Shown here: in pieces, positions 37,618 to 46,623 of the stretch
How positions within the stretch are numbered: position 1 is the stretch's first letter
Layout: each line of letters opens with the position of its first letter
Origin: DATKIY01 sp963726755
GTDB taxonomy: Bacteria > Actinomycetota > Actinomycetes > JAHEKZ01
Assembly: GCA_963726755.1 (NCBI GenBank)
Contig: CAVSDB010000001.1
Coordinates: forward strand, 434,001-498,000
DNA: 64,000 nt
Direction: 5' to 3'
The notes under the pieces: generated by a model
The model's input: only the letters and a program-made list of their open reading frames with translations
Database searches by the model: none
What the model was told of the DNA's origin: nothing
Made by a program: the position numbers and the translations under genes

Positions 37618-39108
37618 CTAGGGACGCACCACGCGGAACAGGCTCATGTCCTTGCTGATCGCGCCACGCACGTGTCCGTACGGTGCCGCCGCCGTCTTCC
37701 GCAAGAAGTCGACCGTCTCGGTGTTGACGACCTCGCCAGGGAGCAAGTTCGGGATCCCCGGCGGATAGGCCGCAACTGCGTCGGCTGAAACTCGTCCGAC
37801 GGCGTTGGCTGCGCTGACGATCTCGGTTTCAGCAAAGTACGCATCGCGGACCGAAGTTGCTCGCTCACCAGGAGTTGGCAACTCGATGTGTGCGGTGCTG
37901 TCGACGCCATCGGCTGGCAGGCGGTGCATTGCATCGAGCAGTCGATCAACGTCCGGAACCGCACCGGCGCCGACAACCGCGACCAGAACAGCGTCGGTCG
38001 ACATTTCGAGGTGAATGTTGTGCTCGGTGAAGAGCAGGTGACGAGCCTCGTGGCCACTGATGCCGCCGGCGCGAGTGTCCATGACAACCCGCAGTGGGTC
38101 GAGGGACATGACGTCGTCGAAGGCGAGCATGCGCTCGTCGATCGAGCCGTAGCGACCTTCGGCTGCTAGGCGGCCGCGAATCTTGTCGACGCAGCCGAGG
38201 CTCGCGGTGATGGCTGTCGCACCGTTGACGGCCATCTGCTTGCGGGCTTGATCCAGCGACGCCATAAGCAGAGCGGACGAGGACGTTGACTGCATCGACC
38301 TGAACGAACGCTCGATGAGTGGCTCGAGACGGTCGGCGAATTCGCCGTGACCGAGGTGCAGCATCGCCGACTGGGTAAGGGATCCCGCAAGTTTGTGCGT
38401 CGACGAGATGACCAGGTCGGCGCCTAGGCGAAGTGCGTTTTGTGGCAGCTCGGGGTGGAAACCAAAGTGCGCGCCCCACGCTTCGTCAACGACGAGTGGC
38501 ACGCCGTGCATGTGCGCGACCTTCGCGAGCCCAGCGACATCTGCGACGGCGCCGAAGTACGACGGGGTCACTACGTAGGCGGCGGCAGCGTTCGGGTTAG
38601 CGAAGAGGGCGGTGTCTAGAGCTTCTGGCGTTACACCGTGCGCGATGCCGTACTCCGCGTCAACGCTGGGGTAAACGAACGACGCGTCGAGGCCCGCGAG
38701 GGCGAGTCCGTCAATGACGGACGAGTGGACGCTGCGCTGCAGCACGATTTGTGTACCGAGTCCGCGGACTGCGAGGCAGGCAACGAGGTTGCCCTTGCTT
38801 GCGCCGTTGGTGAGGAACCAAGTGCGTCGCGCACCCCACGCTTGCGCGGCTAGGTATGCCGACTGACTCAGCGGAGTTGGTGCGTCACCGAAGTCGATGC
38901 CGTGGGTCAGCGGCGGGATGTCGAGCCGAACTGCCTGCTCGCCAAGAAACTCGATGAGCCCGGGCTGGGCATCGTGCGATGCCTGGTGACCGGGGACGCC
39001 AAGCCGAAGGATGTCGGTGTTGGCGTTCGCCTCGAGTGCGTCGCTGTACGGCGTGCAGGTTTGGTCGAGGCCGGGGATGTTGGCCGCCAAGGAGTCGTGA
39101 GGGGTCAT
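37618..39108 (-). CDS. PLP-dependent Orn/Lys/Arg decarboxylase-fold enzyme
   Basis: 496 residues from the ATG at 39108. Fold type I PLP enzyme of the Orn/Lys/Arg decarboxylase major-domain group. It has the substrate-site start DILRLGVPGHQASHDAQPG, the Asp that holds the pyridine ring in PLVVDEAWGAHFGFHP, and the Schiff-base lysine in VISSTHKLAGSLTQSAML. The family decarboxylates basic amino acids to polyamines (cadaverine, putrescine, agmatine). The exact substrate is uncertain because these relatives are shorter than the E. coli enzymes. It is divergent from a LysR-type regulator, its probable controller. Confidence 0.88.
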   Translation of the reverse strand: MTPHDSLAANIPGLDQTCTPYSDALEANANTDILRLGVPGHQASHDAQPGLIEFLGEQAVRLDIPPLTHGIDFGDAPTPLSQSAYLAAQAWGARRTWFLTNGASKGNLVACLAVRGLGTQIVLQRSVHSSVIDGLALAGLDASFVYPSVDAEYGIAHGVTPEALDTALFANPNAAAAYVVTPSYFGAVADVAGLAKVAHMHGVPLVVDEAWGAHFGFHPELPQNALRLGADLVISSTHKLAGSLTQSAMLHLGHGEFADRLEPLIERSFRSMQSTSSSALLMASLDQARKQMAVNGATAITASLGCVDKIRGRLAAEGRYGSIDERMLAFDDVMSLDPLRVVMDTRAGGISGHEARHLLFTEHNIHLEMSTDAVLVAVVGAGAVPDVDRLLDAMHRLPADGVDSTAHIELPTPGERATSVRDAYFAETEIVSAANAVGRVSADAVAAYPPGIPNLLPGEVVNTETVDFLRKTAAAPYGHVRGAISKDMSLFRVVRP

Positions 39109-39193
39109 AGGTATAAGAGTCGACGATTTAAGAAGCAAAGACAAGGGGGTGACTATCTGCCTCCGCTCAATACTGGGTATGTAGCATAGACGC

Positions 39194-40096
39194 ATGCTCG
39201 ATCTAAGACAGTTGTCGGTTCTTGAGGCGGTTGCGCGCGAAGGCTCAATGGCGGGGGCTGCTCGATCCCTGCACTACAGCCAGCCCACAGTGGCCCACCA
39301 CCTCGCGGCCCTGGAGTCTCACTTGGGTGTCGCTCTGGTGACTCGGACTACTCGCGGAGCGACGCTAACTGAACTCGGCCAACTGTTCCTCGGTCACGCG
39401 AGCGCGGTACTGGATCGACTCGCTTCTGCAGAGGCTGAGGTCAAGGCGCTGGCTCAGCACGGGGTGGTAACTCTTCGCGTCGGAACGTTTCCGACCGCCG
39501 GGGCGCACGTGTTGCCTCACGCGGTCGCGGCGACGCTCGTGCGCACCGAAGTCCGTATCGAACTTCTGGAAGCCGAGACCACCGAGCTGATCGAACGACT
39601 TGATGCACGCGAATTGCACTGTGCGCTCGTCTACGACGACCCGGATGCTCCGATGCTTGTTCGCGAAGACTTAGCCATCACTGCGTTGTTCGACGATCCG
39701 TTTCTCGTGGTACTGCCTGCAAGTCATCGCTTGGCATCCGCTGAATCGATCCGGCTTGGGGATCTTGCCGATGACGGTTGGATGATGTCGCGCGACATTG
39801 ACGAGCCCGCGGACCAATCGCTGAGAGCAGCATGTGCCGTTGAGGGGTTCGTACCGCGTCCGGTATTGCGCACCGACGACTACGACGTGATGTTCGGCTT
39901 CGTTGCTGCAGGCGTCGGTGTCGCGTTGGTTCCGCAGATGGCGATCGTCGAGCGTGAAGGCGTGGTTGTTCGACCACTCGCAGGTGCCAAACTGCGACGA
40001 ACGGTGATGTTCGTTATGCATCCAGACGATTCACCCCCGGCTGCCAAAGCATTGCTAGCGGCGCTGCGGGCTAGTGCTGTAACGCTGTCGGCTTAG
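39194..40096 (+). CDS. LysR family transcriptional regulator
   Basis: 300 residues. The N-terminal helix-turn-helix is in LSVLEAVAREGSMAGAARSL and HYSQPTVAHHLAALESHLGV, followed by the periplasmic-binding-like effector domain. It is divergent from the decarboxylase with an 85-base, locally AT-rich intergenic region (39109-39193). This is the classic arrangement for a LysR regulator controlling the neighbouring gene and itself. The effector is probably an amino acid or amine, which is inference. Confidence 0.92.
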   Translation: MLDLRQLSVLEAVAREGSMAGAARSLHYSQPTVAHHLAALESHLGVALVTRTTRGATLTELGQLFLGHASAVLDRLASAEAEVKALAQHGVVTLRVGTFPTAGAHVLPHAVAATLVRTEVRIELLEAETTELIERLDARELHCALVYDDPDAPMLVREDLAITALFDDPFLVVLPASHRLASAESIRLGDLADDGWMMSRDIDEPADQSLRAACAVEGFVPRPVLRTDDYDVMFGFVAAGVGVALVPQMAIVEREGVVVRPLAGAKLRRTVMFVMHPDDSPPAAKALLAALRASAVTLSA

Positions 40097-40284
40097 CCAG
40101 ACTTGCGTCGGAACTCGCGCTTGCCGCCGTGCTGGTGAGTGTCCGGCTTCCCGTGAGTCGACTCGCCGCCACGACCTCCGCCGACCCCGTCGGCACCCTG
40201 CTGCTTCTTACGCTCCAGCGCCTCGCGGTACTTGTCTTTGGGATCGTCCCTGCCCGGTGTGGGCTTGGTCTCGTCGGTAGCCAT
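40093..40284 (-). CDS. DUF5302 family small protein
   Basis: 63 residues, highly charged and Gly/His-rich. The start GRDDPKDKYREALERKKQQ and the ending KREFRRKSG are the DUF5302 pattern, an actinobacterial family of unknown function. Its stop overlaps the end of the LysR gene (convergent). The upstream 160 bases hold a GGCGCC-ATGT-GGCGCC inverted repeat (40320-40335) and the N-terminal region of the Pls/PosA-like gene. Confidence 0.85.
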   Translation of the reverse strand: MATDETKPTPGRDDPKDKYREALERKKQQGADGVGGGRGGESTHGKPDTHQHGGKREFRRKSG

Positions 40285-40447
40285 AGCTACACATTACCCC
40301 CGAGGATTAGTGGGATTCAGGCGCCATGTGGCGCCACCGTTCCGCCCGTCAACCGGTCCGCGGAGTCGTCCCACTCACGTGCGGTCCACGTCCGAGCGGC
40401 GATAATCGAGGTGGACGGCCCCGTCGGATCCAAGATGCGAGAACTCG

Positions 40448-43400
40448 TTGACTCTGCTCCGCGCACGTTACGCGCCCGACCCTCGTACTTTGGTCGACAT
40501 CTTCCAGAGCACGGTGGATGAGTATCCGGATGATCCTGCGATCGACAACGGCGCCGATGTTCTTACCTATCTCGAGTTCTATGAGAGCGCCGAGGAACTC
40601 GCCACAGCACTCAACGGCCTCGGCGTCGGGCCTGGGGACCGTGTAGGCGTCCGAATCAAGTCCGGCACGGTCGACCTTTACATAGCAATCATGGGCGTCC
40701 TCCTGTCAGGAGGGTGCTACGTCCCAGTGGACGCCGACGATCCGGACGAACGAGCCCGCATGGTCTTCGACGAGGCTGACGTAGCGGCAATCATCGGCAA
40801 CGACCTGGCCGTCACCACCCGCGGAGCAAAACGAGCTGAGGTGACTGCTGTAGTCCCCGAGCCCGACGACGACGCCTGGGTGATCTTTACCTCCGGCTCT
40901 ACCGGAAGACCCAAGGGGGTCGCAGTCTCGCACCGCTCGGCGGCGGGTTTCGTCGAAGCTGAAGCACGTCTGTATCTCCAGGAACGACCGTTGGGAGTTG
41001 GCGACCGAGTGATGGCCGGTCTGTCGGTCGGTTTCGACGCATCGTGCGAAGAGATGTGGCTCGCGTGGCGATACGGCGCTTGCCTGGTTCCAGCGCCTCG
41101 TTCGCTGGTACGCAGTGGCATGGACCTCGGTCCATGGCTAGTCGCGAATGACGTGACAGTGGTCTCGACCGTCCCCACTTTGTTGATGTTGTGGCCGTCC
41201 GAGGCGCTTGCCAACATTCGCCTACTGATCCTCGGAGGCGAGGCATGTCCACCCGAGATCGGCGCGAGGTACGCGTCCCCCGACCGTGAGGTGTGGAACA
41301 CCTACGGGCCAACCGAGGCAACTGTGGTTTCGTGCGCCGCCAGATTGACAGGCGAACCGCCGGTGCGAATAGGACTGCCCCTCGACGGCTGGGATCTCGC
41401 CGTCGTCGATGAAGGCGGCAGCAGCGTTAACCCCGGTGAAACCGGCGAGCTCATCATCGGCGGCATCGGGCTGGCCCGGTACTTAGACCTCGAGAAGGAC
41501 GCCGAAAAGTTCGCTGAAATGCCAACACTTGGTTGGTCGCGCGCCTACCGCAGCGGCGATCTGGTTCGGTACGACGAGGAGGGGTTGGTTTTCGTCGGAC
41601 GAGCCGACGACCAAGTCAAGCTCGGAGGTCGTCGCATCGAGTTGGGTGAAGTCGACAGCGCGCTGCTCGACCTGCCGGGAGTCACCGGCGCCGCGGCCGC
41701 GGTACGTAGAACCAAATCGGATAACCAGATCCTGGTCGGATACATCGTCGTTGATGCGGCCTTCGACGCTGCGATCGCCATGGAACAGTTGCGTGCCAGC
41801 ATGCCTGCCGCGATGGTGCCACGTCTGGCCCAGGTTGAGCAGATACCGACGAAGACCTCGGGGAAAGTCGACCGCGATGCGCTGGCTTGGCCCCTAGCGC
41901 GCGTCAAGTCCGAAGCCGCCGAGACTCGCTTCGAAGGCACTGCTGGCTGGGTTCAGGACATCTGGATGGACGTCCTCGGAGCGGTAGTCACCAGCGCCGC
42001 GGACGACTTCTTCGATCTGGGCGGAGGCAGTCTGACGGCTGCCCAACTGGTGGCCAGGTTGCGTGAGCGTTTTCCGGAAGCCACAGTTGCCGATGTCTAC
42101 GAGCACCCCACAATCGGTGGACTCGCGGCGACTCTGGACTTGATGGCCGGCCCGACGACGAAGACCAACCGACCGGTGCGTCCGGTGCCGCTGAAGACAC
42201 AAGTCAGCCAGGTAGCCCTCACTTTCGGTTTGCGCACCGTTAGTGGGCTGAGGTGGCTTATTTGGATCGCAGCCGCGAACAACGTGAGCAGTTCGGTCCT
42301 CGGGGTCAACTGGCTTCCGACGGTCTCGTGGTGGTGGGTGCTGGCCGGGTGGTTGCTGTTGGTGTCTCCGCCTGGCCGCATTCTGCTCACCGCAACCGGT
42401 GCGCGCATATTGCTGCGTGGCATTGCTCCCGGTGGGTACCCCAGGGGCGGACTCGTGCACCTGCGCGTCTGGCTTGCCGAGCGCGTGGCAGACGAACTGG
42501 GTGCGGCGAACCTCGCTGCGGCGCCGTGGATGCGGCAGTACGCGCGTGCGCTCGGTGCAACCATCGGAGGTCACGTCGACCTTCACTCGACTCCACCCAT
42601 CACCGGCATGCTCAGGCTCGATGCTGGGTGCACGATCGAGCCCGAAGTCGACTTGCGGGGTTACTGGATCGACGGCGAGGTCCTCCACGTTGGTCGAATG
42701 GAGGTTGGCGCGGGAGCTCGAGTTGGCGCTCGGAGCATGCTTCTTCCGGGGGCGTCAATCGGCGCGGGCGCGGAGATTGCGCCAGGCTCGGCCGTCTTCG
42801 GTGAGGTCCCGGCGGACGAGGCTTGGTCGGGCGCCCCTGCTCAGCCAGTCGGTGAAGCCAGGGGTCCTTGGGAACAAACGCGGCCGAACAACCAGCCGAT
42901 GTGGGTGGTGGGCTACGCCGCGATGGCGGTACTCATCTCGACCTTCCCCCTCATCGCAGTTGTTGCGGGCGGGGCGTTGGCGGTGCCGGCCCTTCGCTCA
43001 GCGGCGTCCCTGCACGACGCCACCCTCACCGCACTGGTCTACCTCCCGGTTTGCGTGGTGCTGGCGATGTTGGTTCTGGCAATTCTCATCTGGCTGCTGG
43101 TGCGACTGCTCTCGATTGGCCTCGAGGGCGGGCATCACCCTGTGCAAAGTCGAGCGGCGTGGCAGGCATGGTCGATTCTGCGGGTGCTCGATGAGGCGCG
43201 AAACTGGTTGTTTCCGCTCTACTCCAGCACGCTGACGCCCTCGTGGCTACGTGCGCTTGGAGCGCGAGTTGGGTCAAACGTCGAGGCGTCCACTGTGTTG
43301 TTGATCCCCACCCTCACTTCCATCAGCGATGGCGCTTTCCTCGCTGACGACACCTTGCTCGGTGGGTACGAACTCAGCGGGGGGTGGCTGCGAATAGAGC

Positions 43401-44311
43401 GGGTAAAGGTCGGCAAGCACGCTTTCGTGGGCAATTCGGGGATGACCGCTCCTGGGCGCAAGGTCCCTAAGAGGGGTTTGGTCGCCGTACTATCGGCCGC
43501 GCCACGGCGTAAACATGCCAAGAGCGGAACGTCGTGGATCGGCAGCCCACCCACGAAACTTCGACGACAGTCAAGCTCTGTCGATGACAGCCGGACGTAT
43601 AACCCGTCGACGGGGCTGCGGTTCGCGCGATCTGGGATCGAGTTGCTTCGTGTCGTCGCGGTCATCTCCTATGCAGCGATCTGCCTCGCCGTCGTTGTCA
43701 CGCTCGAAGCGCTCGTGACGAGCGTGGGGTGGCTTCTGGCAGCACTGCTGTCCGGCGTGGTGCTGATTGGTGCAGGTGCCGTTGCAGCCGGAGTAACCGC
43801 GGTCGCGAAGTGGTTGCTCGTTGGGCGGATGCGTGTCTCCGACCATCCACTGTGGAGTTCGTTCGTATGGCGAAATGAGCTTGCGGACACGTTCGTCGAA
43901 GTTGTTGCTGCACCATGGTTCGCCCGCGCCACGATCGGAACGCCCGTTCTCAACCTATGGTTTCGTTCGATGGGGGCAAGGATCGGCAAAGGCGTGTGGT
44001 GTGACACGTACTGGCTCCCGGAGGCCGACCTGATCGAGCTGCGCGACGGAGTGACGATCAACCAGGGCTGTGTAATACAAACCCATCTGTTCCATGACCG
44101 CATGCTCAGCATGGACAAAGTGACGATGCGCGACGGTTCCACGCTTGGCCCGAACAGCGTCATCCTGCCAGCGGCCGTCTTGGGTCGGCACGCTACCGTC
44201 GGGCCGGTGTCGCTGGTGATGAGAGGCGAATTCGTGCCTGACAAGACCCGTTGGATCGGCAATCCCATCGGTCCTTGGCTCCCGGACGAGATCGTGGATA
44301 CGTCGCGATGA
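40448..44311 (+). CDS. Pls/PosA family non-ribosomal peptide synthetase-like protein (A-T-TM-LbH)
   Basis: 1287 residues. The adenylation domain is at about 10-480: FTSGSTGRPKG at 147-157, FDASCEEMW at 196-204, NTYGPTE at 284-290, YRSGDL at 367-372, and catalytic Lys473 in TSGKVDRDAL. The carrier domain is at 495-565 with phosphopantetheine Ser528 (DLGGGSLTAAQL). After it, membrane helix groups alternate with three left-handed beta-helix acyltransferase-like domains (about 700-795, 930-1030, 1170-1280). This is the layout of epsilon-poly-lysine synthetase relatives, which make homo-poly-amino acids at the membrane. The TTG start is weak. A GTG at 40411, with GATAAT just upstream, would give VDGPVGSKMRELVDS and need one base deleted near 40455. 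The gene overlaps the M1 peptidase gene by 4 bases. Confidence 0.9.
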   Translation: MTLLRARYAPDPRTLVDIFQSTVDEYPDDPAIDNGADVLTYLEFYESAEELATALNGLGVGPGDRVGVRIKSGTVDLYIAIMGVLLSGGCYVPVDADDPDERARMVFDEADVAAIIGNDLAVTTRGAKRAEVTAVVPEPDDDAWVIFTSGSTGRPKGVAVSHRSAAGFVEAEARLYLQERPLGVGDRVMAGLSVGFDASCEEMWLAWRYGACLVPAPRSLVRSGMDLGPWLVANDVTVVSTVPTLLMLWPSEALANIRLLILGGEACPPEIGARYASPDREVWNTYGPTEATVVSCAARLTGEPPVRIGLPLDGWDLAVVDEGGSSVNPGETGELIIGGIGLARYLDLEKDAEKFAEMPTLGWSRAYRSGDLVRYDEEGLVFVGRADDQVKLGGRRIELGEVDSALLDLPGVTGAAAAVRRTKSDNQILVGYIVVDAAFDAAIAMEQLRASMPAAMVPRLAQVEQIPTKTSGKVDRDALAWPLARVKSEAAETRFEGTAGWVQDIWMDVLGAVVTSAADDFFDLGGGSLTAAQLVARLRERFPEATVADVYEHPTIGGLAATLDLMAGPTTKTNRPVRPVPLKTQVSQVALTFGLRTVSGLRWLIWIAAANNVSSSVLGVNWLPTVSWWWVLAGWLLLVSPPGRILLTATGARILLRGIAPGGYPRGGLVHLRVWLAERVADELGAANLAAAPWMRQYARALGATIGGHVDLHSTPPITGMLRLDAGCTIEPEVDLRGYWIDGEVLHVGRMEVGAGARVGARSMLLPGASIGAGAEIAPGSAVFGEVPADEAWSGAPAQPVGEARGPWEQTRPNNQPMWVVGYAAMAVLISTFPLIAVVAGGALAVPALRSAASLHDATLTALVYLPVCVVLAMLVLAILIWLLVRLLSIGLEGGHHPVQSRAAWQAWSILRVLDEARNWLFPLYSSTLTPSWLRALGARVGSNVEASTVLLIPTLTSISDGAFLADDTLLGGYELSGGWLRIERVKVGKHAFVGNSGMTAPGRKVPKRGLVAVLSAAPRRKHAKSGTSWIGSPPTKLRRQSSSVDDSRTYNPSTGLRFARSGIELLRVVAVISYAAICLAVVVTLEALVTSVGWLLAALLSGVVLIGAGAVAAGVTAVAKWLLVGRMRVSDHPLWSSFVWRNELADTFVEVVAAPWFARATIGTPVLNLWFRSMGARIGKGVWCDTYWLPEADLIELRDGVTINQGCVIQTHLFHDRMLSMDKVTMRDGSTLGPNSVILPAAVLGRHATVGPVSLVMRGEFVPDKTRWIGNPIGPWLPDEIVDTSR

Positions 44312-45621
44312 ACACCGCCCCGTCGGAGGTTGTTGACGACTACTTCCCGGAGAACGGTGACCTGTCGTACGACGTGCGCAGTTATGACTTGACCATCGAC
44401 TACAAGCTTGAGTCGAACCAGTTAGACGGGCGAGCAGTTCTCGAAGCCGTTGCACGCACTGACATCAACGAACTGTCTCTCGATCTGCGTGGGCTCAGGG
44501 TATGGAAGGTCAATCTCGACACAGTTCCGGTTGCGAGATTCTTGACCAGGCACGGCAAACTCATCATCCGCACGAAGGAGGTGATCGAGCAGGGGGAAGT
44601 GTTCCGGGTCTGGGTTCGGTATAGCGGCCGACCGAAGCCGATTCCCGATGGCGGCGACGAGATGGGTTGGGACGAACTCACCGACGGGGTCATCGTGGCT
44701 GGCCAGACGAACGGCGCACCTTCCTGGTTTCCATGCAACGACCGCCCGGCTAACAAGGCGAGCTATCGCATCGCCGTCACCACCGCTTCTGCGTACCACG
44801 TCGTGGCGAATGGAACTCTCGTCAGTCGTCATCGAGGGGCGAGCGCGACCACGTGGGTTTATGAGCAACGCGAACCCATGGCCACGTATCTCGCCACGGT
44901 CCAGATCGGACGCTATGTCTCACGGCCGACAGCCAGCTCGCCGGTTCCGACGACCGCTGTCCTACCCGAGCGACTCCTCCGCTACTACGACAGCGCCTTC
45001 GGCCGCCAACCAGAGATGTTGGACTTCTTCGTCCGACGGTTCGGGCCGTATCCCTTTCCGGCGTACACGGTGGTCATCACCGAGGACGAACTCGAGATTC
45101 CTCTCGAAGCTCAAGGTCTCTCGGTGTTTGGATCCAACTTTCTCTCCGACGACTGGGACGTCGTGAGGTTGGTCGCTCACGAACTCGCACATCAATGGTT
45201 CGGCAACAGCCTCACGCTCACGACCTGGCGTGACATCTGGCTGCACGAAGGGTTCGCCTGCTACTGCGAGTGGTTGTGGTCGGAGGAGTCCGGAAACCGT
45301 TCCGCGGATGAGTGTGCGGTCGAGCATTGGAATCGGCTGGCCGATGGACGGCAAGACGTCGAGCTCGCGGATCCGGGGCCGGACGCCATGTTCGAGGACT
45401 GGGTATACAAGCGAGGAGCACTATTGCTCCACTCGTTACGACTGACGATTGGTGACGACACGTTCTTCGAACTGCTTCGAGAATGGGTGGCGCGCAACTC
45501 TCATGGGTCGGTCACGACCGAGATGTTCATCAACCTCGCCGAGCAAGTTTCCGAGCGGGACCTCAGGAGCTTCTTTGCGCGTTGGCTGAACCAACTGGAG
45601 TTACCAGATCTGCCCGTCTAG
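44308..45621 (+). CDS. M1 family metallopeptidase
   Basis: 437 residues, about half the length of PepN, as in the LTA4-hydrolase-like single-unit M1 group. The zinc site HELAHQWFGN is at about residue 291 with the third ligand in HEGFACYCEW. The exopeptidase GAMEN motif is replaced by LEAQGLSVF. No signal peptide is seen. The ATG overlaps the stop of the Pls/PosA-like gene (ATGA), so synthesis of the two is coupled. A role in trimming or hydrolysing the product of the synthetase is an inference from this coupling. Confidence 0.92.
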   Translation: MNTAPSEVVDDYFPENGDLSYDVRSYDLTIDYKLESNQLDGRAVLEAVARTDINELSLDLRGLRVWKVNLDTVPVARFLTRHGKLIIRTKEVIEQGEVFRVWVRYSGRPKPIPDGGDEMGWDELTDGVIVAGQTNGAPSWFPCNDRPANKASYRIAVTTASAYHVVANGTLVSRHRGASATTWVYEQREPMATYLATVQIGRYVSRPTASSPVPTTAVLPERLLRYYDSAFGRQPEMLDFFVRRFGPYPFPAYTVVITEDELEIPLEAQGLSVFGSNFLSDDWDVVRLVAHELAHQWFGNSLTLTTWRDIWLHEGFACYCEWLWSEESGNRSADECAVEHWNRLADGRQDVELADPGPDAMFEDWVYKRGALLLHSLRLTIGDDTFFELLREWVARNSHGSVTTEMFINLAEQVSERDLRSFFARWLNQLELPDLPV

Positions 45622-46246
45622 CGACGAGCTCAGGCGGGTTCAGAGAGAGCACGGTCACGGCTGCTACATGCCCGCTCGTGGTTTCGAAGTCCATCATCCA
45701 GACCGACGTCTGAGGTGGGTCGGCAGCTGCCCACTCGACCAGGCCGGGCGGTTCGCCCGGGTCGGTGAGGAGTATCAGCCGAGGGTCGACTGTGAGACCC
45801 CGACCCGTGGCTTTGAGCAGGGATTCTTTGCGGACCCAAGTGATGGTCTCGGTAGCTCCAAACCGCAAACCCTCGTTTTCGTGCGCAACGACGGCATCGA
45901 AACCGGGAAACGAAGCCGCGTCGGATCGTTCGACGTCCACGCCAACTTGGCCGGCTTCGGTGAGCGCAACCACCGTGAGGTCCTCGGCGTAGCTAATGCT
46001 CACATCAGGTAGCGGGAGCCCCGGGGTCGCAGCAAGTACCGGTCGACCATGCGTCGTGCTTCCGCACAATCCGCAGTGATTGGTCACGTGCGCGCCCCGA
46101 CCAGGCACTCCGAGGCGTCGCAGTCCCTCACCGCAGATCATGCGACGAGCCGCCTCACGGTCGACCCCGGCACACCAAAGGACAACTACGAGTGTCGACT
46201 CCGATGTTCGGTCGAGATGGCGATTGCGCAACACGACGTCAGCCAT
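45563..46246 (-). CDS. 4'-phosphopantetheinyl transferase (Sfp type)
   Basis: 227 residues. Transfers phosphopantetheine from CoA to the carrier-domain serine. It has the P1-like HCGLCGSTTHGRPVL, the magnesium site VGVDVE (Asp104, Glu106), and WVRKESLLKATGRGL with Trp137, Lys140, Glu141 and Lys145. SISYAEDL replaces the usual SLSH stretch. It faces the Pls/PosA-like and M1 genes and overlaps the M1 3' end by 59 bases. It is the obvious activator of Ser528 in the synthetase. It overlaps the upstream lipoprotein gene by 8 bases. Confidence 0.9.
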   Translation of the reverse strand: MADVVLRNRHLDRTSESTLVVVLWCAGVDREAARRMICGEGLRRLGVPGRGAHVTNHCGLCGSTTHGRPVLAATPGLPLPDVSISYAEDLTVVALTEAGQVGVDVERSDAASFPGFDAVVAHENEGLRFGATETITWVRKESLLKATGRGLTVDPRLILLTDPGEPPGLVEWAAADPPQTSVWMMDFETTSGHVAAVTVLSLNPPELVARRADLVTPVGSANAQRSS

Positions 46247-46589
46247 TCGTGGCGACAGTCACGACACCGTTCTCGACGTAGAGGTTCACACGGTCGGTTC
46301 GGTAGTCCATGGTCAGCGCGTAGCAGTCACCGTCCTTACCAGCCAGGCGTGTCGTGAGGTCCTGTTGCTTGGCGAGGTTCTTGGCGTCCGTTAGGGACAG
46401 GCCGATGAACTGTTGGGTGTCTACGCCCGGGGTCGCAACGTCCGACGATGGGCTGGTTAGGCAGGGACTGTCGGCCGCCGTGTCCGATTCTGACGGTGAT
46501 GTCTGAGGTGTTGTGTCACCGGTGGAATCGCTGTTCCCGCATCCGGTCATCAGGACTCCCACCGCCAAGACGATCGCGAGTTTGCGCAT
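46239..46589 (-). CDS. Lipoprotein with I78-inhibitor-like domain
   Basis: 116 residues. The N-terminal signal MRKLAIVLAVGVLMTGCGNS ends in a lipobox (LMTGC), so it is anchored outside the membrane. After a Ser/Thr/Asp-rich linker, residues ~60-116 (FIGLSLTDAKNLAKQQDL, DYRTDRVNLYVENGVVTVA) match the pattern of potato-inhibitor-like I78 peptidase inhibitors. The start of the PPTase gene lies within its 3' end, so the two are probably co-transcribed. Whether it inhibits any peptidase is unknown. Confidence 0.72.
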   Translation of the reverse strand: MRKLAIVLAVGVLMTGCGNSDSTGDTTPQTSPSESDTAADSPCLTSPSSDVATPGVDTQQFIGLSLTDAKNLAKQQDLTTRLAGKDGDCYALTMDYRTDRVNLYVENGVVTVATNG

Positions 46590-46623
46590 GTAGTGAGCCT
46601 AAGGCAGCCAGGGCGGCACTAAG

